Of a DNA stretch of 64,000 bases, positions 12,836 to 24,500 are shown piece after piece; within the stretch, counting starts at the first letter, position 1; every line of letters begins with the position of its first letter. The translations under genes and the position numbers were made by a program. Source of the stretch: Pyrocephalus nanus (Eukaryota; Chordata; Aves; Passeriformes; Tyrannidae); contig CM076276.1 of the NCBI GenBank assembly GCA_038380795.1, positions 14,894,001-14,958,000 on the forward strand. The letters run 5' to 3'. The notes under the pieces were generated by a model. That model made no database searches. It saw only the letters and a program-made list of their open reading frames with translations, and had not been told where the DNA came from.

Positions 12836-14760
12836 ATGGGAGTCCATATTCCTCTGTATCACCCCATTCCAAGCCCAGGGTGAGGGATCAGGTGAGGGCA
12901 GGTGCTTTGTTCCCCCTTCATGCCTGGATTTCCCAGGGCAGGGAAAGGCTGGGAACTGCTCCTTTACTGTAAGTAAACAGCATATCTATTCATAATTTAT
13001 CCCCTTCTGAATTTTAATGACCTATAGCAGCCCTATAGATCCCATAGATAAGGGTTTAATCTTTTATGGATGAGAAAAAGGACTTTTTGTGGAGCTCTGC
13101 ACTCCACTGGGGGCAGGAATTGCCATCACAGTGGACAACCCAAAGGTGAAGCTCCAGGTATAATTGAGATGAAGCAGCTCATTAAAAATTGAGAAGTGTC
13201 TCCAAAAAGTCTCCAAAAAAAACTGGAGAAGGAAATGGGCACCTGGAGCTGCTTCATCCAAATGTATTTCAGCAAACCCAGCCCTGCTGCTGGAGCTCAG
13301 CTCAGCTGAGCCTGCCAAGCTCTAAGTGCAAGAGCTGCAAGGAAGGGCCTGTATCAAAAAGGGCATTTCAGCTGAAAATAAGGAATTTATCCCATGTTCT
13401 TCAAGTCTGGGGTGGGAATGTGGGAATGCCGTTCCCTTGTCCGGGGAGGAATGGACCTGCCTTGGCTGAGGGCAGCAGTTCCTGTGCTGGGTCTGTGCAG
13501 CCCCTGCAGCATGAACAGGGCCTTAAGGACATTTCTAATGCACTAATTATTTAAAATTGTTTGAATTGCTCTCAGGGTGGTCCGTGTAAATCCCCTCACT
13601 GTATTTAAGGAGCGACAAGCCCTGGAGCTGCTGCTACACCCGTGTGTCCTTCCCAGCCCTGCTCGGTGAGGAACGGGATGCACATCCCAGCAGTGGAATC
13701 CTGGGCAAGGAAGGTGAGATTGTTTGGGATCTGAGGAGAGAAGGGGAGGGGAGGGGGGGCAGCTCTAACCCTTCCCCTTCCTCCCCTGCTCCAGTGCTCA
13801 GACCATTCCTGCAGGATTTGCTGCCCTCAGAGAGGCAGCTGAGGGGCAGGTTCCGTGCCCAGGATGCCCCCCTGTCCCTGTCCTTGGATTTACTCAGGTG
13901 AGGGCAGCAGTGGGAGCGGGCTGCGGGTCCCTGCCATGCACAGGAGTCTCCCAGCTGCCCACCCGGCCAAAAATACTCAGTTTTAATAACAGCACTACGC
14001 AAAATCAAAGCCGAGCTCGTTGCTGCTGCCAGATTAACAGATGGCCCCGATCATTAATATTGCACAACTTCAGGAGTTCATAATTCTTTAATCTACCCAG
14101 CTGGGGGGGGGTGGGGAGTGCAGGCCCTGCAATCTGCTGTGCCAGGGGCTGCCCCCCACCATCCACCAGGGTTGGGGCCCCCCCAAATTTGGGCACATTT
14201 GCTGCTGGTCCCACCTGCCCGGACAAGCCCTGGCCATGGAGCTGCTCCTGGGCCAAGCTCTGGCAGGAGGGACAGACCCAAACCCCCTGGGCTCCTGGTT
14301 GGGGTTGCTGGGGGCTCCTGAATTCCCCTCGGGGCCATCAGATCGTGGCAAATCCACGGAAATCCAATCCCCCACAACCAGTGATGTTTTGCCCTTAAAG
14401 CCGAGCCTGTGCCGGGCTGTGGGGAGGCAGCGCAGGGAGATTAGGGCTGATGTCAACAGGAGGATAATCCCGACTCCTGCCAGCATCACCAACCTCCTTC
14501 ATGGTCAGGGGGGGCCAGGAGACCCCCAGAGGAGCCCCGCGGGGTCGGGGGTGGTTCCAGCAGAGCAGAGCTCCGAGTTTGGCCCCAAACAGCTCCATCG
14601 ATCCTGGCCCGGCCCCAGCTCCTGCCTCCTCCTCTCCCGGAGCACTGGTGGCTCCAGGAGGCTGCAGGGAGGCTCTTCCATCGATTATCCATGAGGGATG
14701 AGGGTGGAAGGGAGCCTGGATCAGCACCAGCCTCCTCCTGGCATGCTGGGCTGAGAAATC
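12836..14760. other. Spacer without recognised genes
   Basis: Unique-looking, GC-moderate sequence. Short open frames on both strands overlap each other and show no splice-linked continuity or recognisable protein. I see no RNA gene. Confidence 0.5.
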
Positions 14761-14968
14761 AAACATATATTTTAATATATATTTTTATATATTTATTTGA
14801 TATTTTTAATATTTCCCATATCTGGCCTATATAGAGAAGATGCCTCTTTCAGTAAGCCTTTATATGTACATATACACACATATATACTTACAGAAATATA
14901 TATACATATTATTTTTATATATAATGCAAATATAATAAATTATATAATACAATATAATAATATATTAT

Positions 14969-15028
14969 CATGGAATGAGATCATCTTTAAAGTCCCTTCC
15001 AGCTCAACCCATTCCATGATTCTATGAT
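14969..15028 (+). repeat. Short CR1 3' tail, copy 1 in AT-rich tract
   Basis: About 60 bp matching only the last part of the CR1 3' end, beginning ATCATGGAATGAGAT and ending in a TGATTCTATGAT-type tail. Confidence 0.7.
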
Positions 15029-15374
15029 ATAATATATAATAATTTTATATATGTGTTCATATATATATGCAAACACACATAAATGTAAGCATGTATATGT
15101 CTCCATGTATTTCTGTGCATTGTATGTTGTCTATAAAGCATATAAGACATAAAAAATCTGATATATTGTATAAATTGGATTATATTTCCACACATGCATA
15201 GGATAGGAATATATATTTTCCACTGCCATGCATATTTTTGATATGTATAGTTGTGTGTGTATTTATGTATATAAATGTGTATATATAAAGAGACTCTTTT
15301 ATATGTGTATATGCACATATAATAACACAATACAACACAATATAATATATATATTATATTAATATATAATATAT

Positions 15375-15434
15375 CATATCATGGAATGAGATGGGGTTTA
15401 AGGTCCCTTCCAACCCAACCCATTCCATAATTTG
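15375..15434 (+). repeat. Short CR1 3' tail, copy 2 in AT-rich tract
   Basis: Second copy of the same 60-bp CR1 tail with the same truncation point, about 400 bp downstream of the first. Confidence 0.7.
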
Positions 15435-15475
15435 ATTATATCATTTTATATATTTAGATCTTATATATGTGTGTG

Positions 15476-16140
15476 TATTTTGCAGAGAGGACAAACTCCC
15501 AGAAGGCCACATGTCCAGGAAAGAGGAGCTTTAGGGGCTGGATTTGGGCAATTTTTACTTTGTGCAAACCTCGTTTTGTTTTGGGTTTTTTAACCGGCAA
15601 AGTTTGCCTGAAGTTCAGTTTTAATGTGTTTAATGAAGGGGGGTTTGTGTTGGGTGTCACCTCTTTGTGGTTTCTCATCAATTATCTTGGCTTTAACCGT
15701 TTCCCAACTGTTCCAGGGTTCTGTGGCTCCCTCTAAATCCCACATCGATATTTTTTGAACGTTGCCCTTTCCCCCTTGTGCTGACCCTGCCTGCCCTTTC
15801 ACCCTCCAGATGTTCAGTCCCCACTGCTCACTTGGGGCATTTATCCCTCTTTCTCGTTGCCCCTTTTTTTACCCACCCCCTCCCCAGGTGCCCCCCAGCC
15901 TCTCCCGCCCCTGCAGCACCAGGAAAAGCGGGAAGAGCCCCAACATCCCGAGGCAGCCGATCGGGAGAGGCTCGGAGGGCTGGCTGTGGCAGTGATGCTG
16001 CCGGGAATGCAGGCAGGGACACGGGGAGGGATGCGGGGCCTCCCTGGGGTTCCGCCGTGTCCCACCACCCCCCCCCCCTCCCGGGGGTCCTTCTGTCCCT
16101 GGGGGATGGGGAAGGGCCGGGATAACCCCAATTTGGCAGC
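15476..16140. other. Spacer upstream of GNG13
   Basis: No gene seen. Sequence passes from AT-rich to GC-rich. The long + frame at 15857-17092 is a GC-rich chance frame that runs through the GNG13 leader region and is not a gene. Confidence 0.5.
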
Positions 16141-16418
16141 TCGGCCGGCGGGTACCGGGGCTGTGCTGCCATCCCGGGCGCTCACGTTCCGCGGAGCCAA
16201 ATCCCCCGGGAGCAGCGGGGGGAGGACGCTCCCATTATCCGGCTCCTGCCGTGGCGGAGGCAGCTGGACCAGCCGTGCATTAATAGATTACACAGAGGAT
16301 TTGGGCTCGCCACCATCCAGGGAAGCGCTCGCGGGAGGGACGCGGCCAAGGCCAGGGCGGCTTCCCGAGCGACGGACGCGGCCCCGCTGCCATCCCGCTG
16401 AGTCCTCCCCCAGCACAG
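16141..16418 (+). promoter_or_regulatory. Probable GNG13 promoter and non-coding first exon
   Basis: CpG-rich stretch upstream of GNG13. A good splice donor (CACAG followed by GTAGGTG) at 16419 could end an untranslated first exon that joins an acceptor just before the ATG at 17207. The transcription start is not visible. Confidence 0.4.
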
Positions 16419-17206
16419 GTAGGTGCAGGGCTCGCTCCTGGAGCAGGGATGGGGGTGCTGGTCCCCATCTGCCTCTGGGGCTCACAGGCCGGAGCGTGGG
16501 GGTTCATCCCTCTCCCGGCTGGTTTTTGGGGGATGCTCTGCGGAGAAGCGGAGCTGGGGCAGCCCCAGCAGCTTCCAGCGAGGCTGGCGTTGAGCTGTGC
16601 CTTGGGGGGATGGATTTCATCCCCTCCAGCACCCCCAGCCCTTCCCTGACCTTCTCCTGCGGGCTGCAGCCTGGGCAGGGGGGTGGGCATCTTTGGGGAT
16701 CACCACCCGGGGAGCGCCCGGAGGGTCTGGGGTCCCCTTGTGCCACCGGTTTTTGGGGTGGCACAGGGACACGGGTGCTTGTAGAGGGTCTCACGAGGCT
16801 GAGTTGCCGCTTGTGCCCCATCAGCTGCTGTGCCTCAGGACAAACACCCCCCTCCCCTCCCCAAACAGCCTCCGGGGGCTGTTTGACACTCCTCGCCCCG
16901 AGTGAGCCTCCATCCAAATTTCAGTCAAATGTGGCTGCTGCCCTGGGTTTTGCATGTGCCCCTGGGGCATGCAAAGAGAGGGGGGCACTGGGCACCTGCC
17001 CACAGGGCAGAGCAGCCTCTGCCTCACCAGAACAACCCCAAATTCTCCTGGAGCCACTGGTGGGCTTGGAAACCTCCCCCGGAGCGTGGTGACATCAGTG
17101 CCCATCCTGGGGGACCCCTCTTTGGGGGTGCAGAGCTGAGGGGGTCAGGGCAGGACAGGACCCCACCGTGCCCATTTCCAGCCCCACAGGGCCCCTGGAT
17201 CCCGCC

Positions 17207-17987
17207 ATGGACGAGTGGGACCTCCCGCAGTGGAAGAAGGAGGTGGAAAGCCTCAAGTACCAGCTGGCCTACAAGAGGGAGATGTCCTCCAAGACCATAC
17301 CTGAGTGAGTGGGTGCCCACCTCCTCCCTCCCTTTCATCCTCCTTCCCACCCCTGTAACCAGAGTCCAGCTCTTCTCCACCCCAAACTTCCCCCCTCAAA
17401 TCCCCTGGGGAGTCCCCAGAGGAGATTTTCTCCTTTAGGGCTCTTCAAACCCTCCAAGCCCCAGCAGCACAAGCCCACCAGTGTCCCCAGAGCCCCCTGT
17501 TCCTCTCCACAAATCCCCCTGGACCCACCCTGTTCCTCTCCACAAATCCCCCCTGGACCAACCCCTTTTCAGCCCCCCGAGCTCTGGTTGGGATGTGGCA
17601 GCAGCCACGGAACCTCCTGGCACCCCAGGAGCCCCTCAATGTGCAGGTCCCCTCTTTCCAAAAGGCTTAAACCTGTAAAGTCAAGCCGTGGGTGGGGATT
17701 TTTCCCTCCTGGTTTGCCCCTCTCTGCCCCCCCAGCATCATTCCTGAGGGATCAGGGTGCAGGATTTACCCCGGACACTGAGCCCTCCCCAAATCCCCTT
17801 TTGCTGCCCCACAACCCCCGCCCTCCACCTCTCAACCCTTTGAGCAGGGGCTGTGCCCACCCCTCCTGTCCCTCCCCACAGGTTTGTGAAGTGGATCGAG
17901 GATGGCATTCCCGAGGATCCCTTCTTGAACCCGGAGCTGATGAAAAACAACCCCTGGGTGGAGAAAGGCAAATGCACCATCCTGTGA
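17207..17987 (+). CDS. GNG13: G-protein subunit gamma-13
   Basis: Two coding exons, 17207-17304 and 17882-17987, give 67 residues, the same length as the mammalian protein. The product pairs with a G-beta subunit at the membrane; in mammals it acts in taste and retinal signalling. The gamma-subunit core is visible: the helix beginning near residue 10 (EVESLKYQLAYKRE), the NPFL-type segment (FLNPELMKNNPW, about residues 47-58) and the C-terminal CTIL box, whose Cys64 is expected to be prenylated. The start lies in a good context (CCGCCATGG). It is the tail-to-tail neighbour of CHTF18, as in other vertebrates. The intron carries a 32-bp duplication. Confidence 0.97.
17497..17568. repeat. 32-bp direct duplication in GNG13 intron
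   Basis: Two adjacent copies of a unit containing TGTTCCTCTCCACAAATCCC followed by a CCTGGACC segment. No function is suggested. Confidence 0.75.
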
Positions 17988-18354
17988 GGGGCCCCCCCTG
18001 CGCTCCCCCTGCTGAATGTACTTTTTTATTAGTTAGTTCCAACATGAGAACCTGAACAAAACCCTGCCCTCACCTGTCTCCTTCTTTGTAGTCCTAGAAG
18101 TGGTTTTATATTTGGGGAGGGGGGACATGGGAAAGCCCCCCTGGGGGGGCAGGAGCAGCAAAGTTTTCTCTGGGGTTTTGCTGCAGCTTCATCTCAGACC
18201 TCACCCCCCCCTCTGCCATCAAACAGGAACATTTTGCAACTTGTAAAGAAAATTTTTATAAAAAAATCCTTCATTTTCAGTGATTTTAAATACTTTTGTA
18301 CGCTGTAGGATATCTCATTTTGCAGCAAACCAGGCACAATATGACAACTAAAGG

Positions 18355-18366
18355 TTTATTAATAAA
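18355..18366. terminator. Palindromic poly(A) signal between GNG13 and CHTF18
   Basis: TTTATTAATAAA is a perfect palindrome and presents AATAAA on both strands. On the + strand (18361-18366) it suits the GNG13 3' end, about 370 bp after its stop. On the - strand (18360-18355) it could serve CHTF18. A second - strand signal is at 18404-18409. Confidence 0.7.
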
Positions 18367-18403
18367 CAGAACAATACTTCGTTATTAATTTTTTTAGACA
18401 TAT

Positions 18404-18409
18404 TTTATT
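18404..18409 (-). terminator. CHTF18 poly(A) signal
   Basis: AATAAA on the - strand, about 150 bp after the CHTF18 stop codon at 18560. Confidence 0.65.
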
Positions 18410-18559
18410 TCATTTTTTTCTAAACAAAATAAGCCGGTAATTTAAAAAAAAAAATACCTAAACAAAGATGATGGACACACAGCCTACCCATGGGTTAGAG
18501 AGCCAAAAAATCCAGCTGATCCCTGGAGTTCTAAGGCTGATTTCCTGGCTGCAGCCCTG

Positions 18560-21500
18560 CTAGAGCAGGTCCCTGATGTAGAGGTTCCTCCTGACAGCGT
18601 TGGAAACCCCCTCGTTGAACCGGAACCACACATCGCTCTTCCCCACGGCCTTTCCCATCTGCTTCTCCAGGGACTCTCCCTTGGAGGCCTGAAGGGCTGC
18701 AGGGGGGGAAAATCCACCTTAAAAACTTACAGAAAACCTTAAAGTCCCAACCTGTGCCCAGGCTGGGGGGAATCAGGGAGCTGCTGCCAGGAACGGGGGG
18801 GTTGGGAAGGGCAGAGCTGATGTTCCCATATCCTGGATCCTGCAAACCCTTCAGCACCCATAATTCCCATTGGAAGGTGCCAGAACCCATGGACTTGCCC
18901 ACAGGAACCCCCCCTGCCCGTTGTTTTGGGGTCTGTTCACCCAAATCCCCCTCCCCACCCCACTGGTGCTGGTGGTCCCTCTGTTCCCCAGGGACAGTTC
19001 TGAGGGTCAGAGCCCCTTTTTGGGGTGGGCACTGGGAATGAAGGGAGCCCCCAGCAGCACCCACAGCCACCCCATCCCTCTGTCACCCACCCAGGGCTGG
19101 GGCCACCCACGCCCCCCCTGTCCCTGTCACCCACCCGGAGCTGGGGCCGCCTCTTTGCGCTGAATTGGCCGCCCGAAAAAATCCATCTCGGGCTGTGAAA
19201 GGCAAAGAGCAGGAGGGGAGTTGGCTCTGCAGCACCTGCACTGCCAGCTCCCCTTTGGAGATGGCCAAAAAAGAAGGGAAGTTCCTGCCTGGGCGAGGCT
19301 CAGTCACCCCAGGGCAGTTCCAGGGAGAGCAGGAGCCACATGCAAATCCCACAGGAAGGGCCAGCAGGCTCGGGGGGATGCAAACAAATTCAAATCCAGG
19401 GGGGGAAAGGCAAAATTTCAGGGGTGGTCGTGCTGAAGTTGGGTTTTACAGCCAGCCAAGGGTTGGAAGTTGAGCCCTGGAGAGGGGCAGTGCCAGGGCA
19501 CCACCTCTGCTCCCTTTGGCCGCTGTTGGGATGCCCAGGGTGGGATCAGTGGATGGATGCACCTCTCCACAGCTCCCGAGCAGCCCTCCCAACCTACAGC
19601 TTCCCCAGGGCCCAAAGTCAGCTATTTCAACCCAAATACCCAGATCTCTTTCCTCCCCTGGCCCTGAAAGCTTCGCAGGGCACATCCATAATGTCACCCA
19701 GATCCACTTCCTCCCAGAGCTGCAGTCCCAGCGATGTCTTTACGGGACACACGGTGCTCAACTGGGCTATTAAAGGAAACTGGGCTGAAAAAATTAGATT
19801 CCAGTGGAGCCAGTGAGTGTTTGGCAGCCCAGGGAGGTGCTGGTGGGAACTGGGGCAGGGACTGCAGCCCCTCACCTTGTCCTCCACCGCCGCCCTCCTC
19901 ACGATGTGCTCCAGGCGCTGCTGATGGTTGGGGGTCCCCAACGGCCTCGTGTCCCCTCGCTCCTCACCGAGGCCATTCCCGGGATCCTGTGGGGAGGAGA
20001 GACCTGAACAAGGGTCCCCTTGGGGTGTGTGAACTCAGCCCTGCCACCCAGTTGTCACCCACCCCCCCCCAGCCCCTCTATTTGCTGCCGGGTTTGCAAC
20101 ATCCCAAGGGCTTGGAAAGGATTTTTCCACCATTTTCTGCCTGGCAGCGGCACGTGGGATCAGCCCCAGCTGGAGTCCCCTTCCCTGGGACTTCACAGTA
20201 AACAAGGAGCCTCCAGAGATGTTTTTGCAGCATCTCTTTGCCCCACACATCCCCTGGGAGCTCTGCTCCTGCAACGAGGGGCTCTCAGGGATTAATTATC
20301 CCCATGGCACCAGGGCAGGCACCAGCCACATCTGAGATGTTTCTGGGCCTTTTCCACCTTCTCCTGCCTCCAGGGGGGTTTTGGCAGTGGGCAGAGTTAA
20401 CTCTGCTCCACCTGGGGGCTTTGGGACCTCTGGAAGTGAAGCAGGAAGGAAAGGTGCAGGCAGGGAAGAACAGACACGCACAAACCGCAGCCCAACGGAC
20501 CCGAATTCCCACCTAAAACTCCCAGCTCCTCACAACCCTCCTCAGAGAGCTGGAGGGTTCAAAGCTTCACCTCCCAGCGAGCATTTCCTTCCAGAACTCC
20601 TGCAAAGAGTGGGGCTCAGCCCCCCAGCAGGGATGAGCTGCCCAGAGGCAGCCGTGCAGGCACAGGGCTGCGAGGAGGGGGGGGTTAATCCTGGATTTCC
20701 ACCAGCAGGGCGAAAGCCACCGGCTGCTTCGGAAAACCCGCGTCCCCACGCCATCCCTAAGGATTTCACCCACACCCACAGCCCTGCCACCCCCTAGAAG
20801 TGCCCATCCCTACCGGGTTCCGTGCCTGCAGCAGCGCCTCCGTCCTCCTCATCTTCTCCAGCTCGATCTCCCTGGCGATGAGCTGCTTGGCCTGGTAGCT
20901 GAGCTGCCTGCGGGCCGGCAGCTCCGGGAAGCGGCACACGTCCTCCACGTTCCTGCAGCACGGCCAGGGGAGCAGGGGGCACAGAGAATACTGAGAATAA
21001 CCCAGCACTGTGCCAGCTGGCAGGGCACAGGGAGCCCAGTCACCCCCCAGCCCTGTCCCTTCCACCCCCCAGTGGGATCCTCCCTCAGTGTCCCCAGCGC
21101 TGCCCTCTCCCCGGCGGGGCCAGGGGGCTGAACGGGAATGCAGGAGGGATTATGGGGGTTTAATCTGGGTTTTATGGCAAAAAGAGGAAGTGGCAGAGGG
21201 GCTGTGCTGAGCAGATTGCCCTGAAAACCCCACGGGCACAGCACAGCCTGGGCACGAGTGGCACCGTGACCCTCACATCGCCCCGAGGGGCCCCTGGGGA
21301 ATATAGGAAATTGGAGTAATAGGAATAATGGAAATACAGCCAGGAACAGCAATCCTGCACCATCAGAGCTCTTGGGGCCTTAGCAGGACCTGGGGCACCA
21401 GCTCTGGAGTCAGGCCTGTTTCACTATAGCATCATCCCCAGCTGGGCCAGTCCCTCTGCCAGCTCTAAATATTTCATATTTATTCAATATTCTTGCTCTT

Positions 21501-24500
21501 AAAATAAAGGGAGCCAAGTTCCCTGTCAGCTGGCTCTGCAGTCATTTAGAAATCAGCTGTCAAATCAATGTTTAAAAAAGTTATAAAGAGAAAACACGGG
21601 TTTTGCTGTCAACAACATCTTTGTTTGCCAGAGATGCTGGTCTACAATTTCCAGGTGCCACTGGGATGTGACATCCCCATGGTCCCCATCATTTTATGGT
21701 TGGACTTGATGATCTTGAAGGTTTTTACCAACTTTGATTCTGTGATTCTGTGCACAGCCAGGAAGCAGGCTCAGAACTCACAAAACAGGCAAAGCAATGC
21801 CAAAAAGTGGCTCCCAGTGTCCCAAAATCTCCCCATGACCACGTGGGGGTGGCATGGGGGGACAGCAGAGGATGGATCCCTCCAGTCCCCACAAGCCTTT
21901 CCATGAGGAAGGAACCACACTAAAGCAGTTCAGTGTAATTAGATAGAGCTGCTTGATTTAACAGAGGCTCATTTCTGTAATTAACTTTGCCCAGGAAGGC
22001 ATTAAGGATGGTCTGTGCTGCCTCTCCAAAGGCTCCCCAGAGCTGATGGCTCTGGCTGTGCTCAGAGCAGAGCCACAGCCAGGTCAAGCAGTGGCCAAGC
22101 TGGTAATTTAGAAATTACCCATGGTGACAGCGACCTCCTCTGTGTGATGAGCTCAGGTGGACCAGCTCTGTCCTCTGGTGGCTTCAGTCCCTCTGCCAGC
22201 TCCAGTGAGAGCCAAAGGCAGCTGCTTCCTTTCCTTTAATCCCATTAAAGCTAAACCAGCTCTGCTCCAGCCTCAGCCTGAGGGATGGTGGGGCAGCTGG
22301 ACCACGCTGTGGATGGAGCAAAGCCAGCAGTTCCACCTCCTTCCTGAGCTCTCTGCTCTAATCATCCCAGAATCATCATGGAATCCTGGAATGGTTTGGG
22401 TTGGAAGGGACCTTAAAGCTCATCCAGTGCCACCCCCTGCCATGTCCAGGGACACCTCCCACTAGCCCAGGGTGCTCCAACCTGGCCTTGGACACTTCCA
22501 GAGATCCAGGGGCAGCCACAGCTTCTCTGGGCAACCTGTGCCAGGGCCTGCCCACCCTCCCAGGGGAGGGTTTTGAGGCCCCCACCGTCCCCTCCCCTGG
22601 GCACTTACGGATCCAGCTTGTAGACGTACTGGCCCTCGGGCAGGCGCTCCTGGTGGTAGGTGAGGTTGTAGGCCAGCATGGTGCTGATCAGCTCTGCCAG
22701 CTGCTGCTTCTCCTTCTGGCTGTAGAGCTGGGTGTTCACCTGGCAGGGAGGGCAGAGCATCACTGACCCAGAGTGACTTCTGAACACACAAACAGCCCGA
22801 AGCACAGGGTTTGTCTGTGTAAGGAGGGACAGTTCACACCCAAGCTGTTCAGACCAGGTTTATTCCCTACTAAGGACACAAACCATTCCCAGACTGCAGT
22901 GACCCAGGGGCTGGAAGGGGACTGTGACAGCTCCCCAAAGCCCTGCTCAGCCAAGCCCACCCCAGGTGGGGTCTGAGACCCCTCCACACAGTCAAGTATC
23001 TCAAAATCATGCCCTCAGCTTCTCTCCAGCTTCTGCATCCGCTGCAACATCAAATCAGTCCCAAATCTGGGACAGAAATTTGGGATGGCTCAGCCTGGGC
23101 GATGCAGCCCAGGAGACGCCTGTGCCCAGCGCCCAGGGTGAGGTTTGCAGAGGGGACACGTCCCCCAGGCAGGGAGGGGGTTCAGGGGCACTCACAGGCC
23201 GCAGTTTGGGGGCGATGATGTCCAGCAGCAGGCACAGCACCTCCAACACCAGCACCTGCTGCCTCGCACGGCTCCGCGCGCCGGGCGTGATCCCCGACAC
23301 CATGGACACCACCAGGTTCTGCATGTGGGTCAGCTTGGCCAGGGCCTGGGGACAGGGGAGGGGACAGCTCAGCCACCATGCCCTACAGGGCACAGAGACC
23401 CCAAGGGGCACAGAGACCCCAAGGGGCACAGAGACCCCCCGAGCCCCCCGGCCTTGCCTCGTGCTGGCTGCTGGGATAGGCCAGGCGGGGGATGGCAGAG
23501 CCTGCAAAGAGCAGGTGGAAGGCCACGGGCAGGAAGGGCAGGTAGCGCAGCAGTTGGAAGCTCTGCCTGTGCAGGACAGCCTGGCCCAGCAGGTCGGAGA
23601 AGCAGAGCCACTCCAGGGCCAGGCACACCGAGCCCAGGCTGGAGTCCCGCACCCTCACCGACAGGAAATTCTCGTGCAGGCCCTGGAAGGGGAGGTGGGA
23701 TTACACGGCTGGAGGTCCTGCCAGAGCAAGTGAGTGGCATTCTGAGCTTCCCACCGAGCTCCAGCACAACCCAGGAAGGGGCCTGGCTCTGCCCCCGGCT
23801 GCTCTTACCTGGGCGAGCTTCTCCTGCTCCCCCGAGGAGATGGCGAGGTGCAGGATGTGGTGGAAGCGCTGGGAGGAGGAGCTGAAGCCACAGGAACCCC
23901 CCAAGTGTGACAGGTCCTCATCACCCACCAGCAGCTGGGCTGGCAAAGAGGGGTCCATCCCTATCCTGTGCCTGGGGGGAGCCCAAAGGGAAGAGCTGAG
24001 GGTGCCCGAGTGCTGAAGGGATCAGCAAAGCAATATTTGGACTCTTGCAAACTGAAGGAAATGCCAATGCCAAATTATTGGGAGCTAAATGGAGTGGACA
24101 AAAAGCATCCAGAATGGCTTTAAACTGACAGAACACGGGTTTAAGTTTGGGTATTAGGAAGGAATCTTTCCCTGTGAGGGTGGGCAGGCCCTGGCACAGG
24201 TTGCCCAGAGAAGCTGTGGCTGCCCCATCCCTGGAAGTGTCCAAGGCCAGGTTGGACGGGGCTTGGAGCAACCTGGGCTGGTGGGAGGTGTCCCTGCCCA
24301 TGGCAGGGGGTGGAACTGGATGTTCTTCAAGGTTCCTTCCAACCCAAACCATTCCAGGATTCTCTGACTGATACAAATCTGCTGAAGAAGCAGCTCCAGG
24401 ACCTTTCAGGTTTCTCCACCCCGGGTCTTGCAATGAGATCAAGGAATCACAAAAATCACAGAACGTTGCTCCAAGTCCCATCCAACCTGGCCTTGAACAC

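Larger units (their letters stand above)
14761..15475. repeat. AT-rich (TA)n-type satellite
   Basis: Roughly 700 bp of alternating TA-rich sequence with TATATG and ACACAT variants. It is interrupted by two similar short CR1 tails at 14969-15028 and 15375-15434. Confidence 0.85.

Noticed and set aside
12408..12872. Lys/Pro-rich 154-codon frame on the - strand
   Set aside because: It is simply the complement of the T/G tract.
15857..17092. 411-codon open frame on the + strand
   Set aside because: GC-rich chance frame across the GNG13 upstream region with no recognisable domain and crossing probable splice sites.
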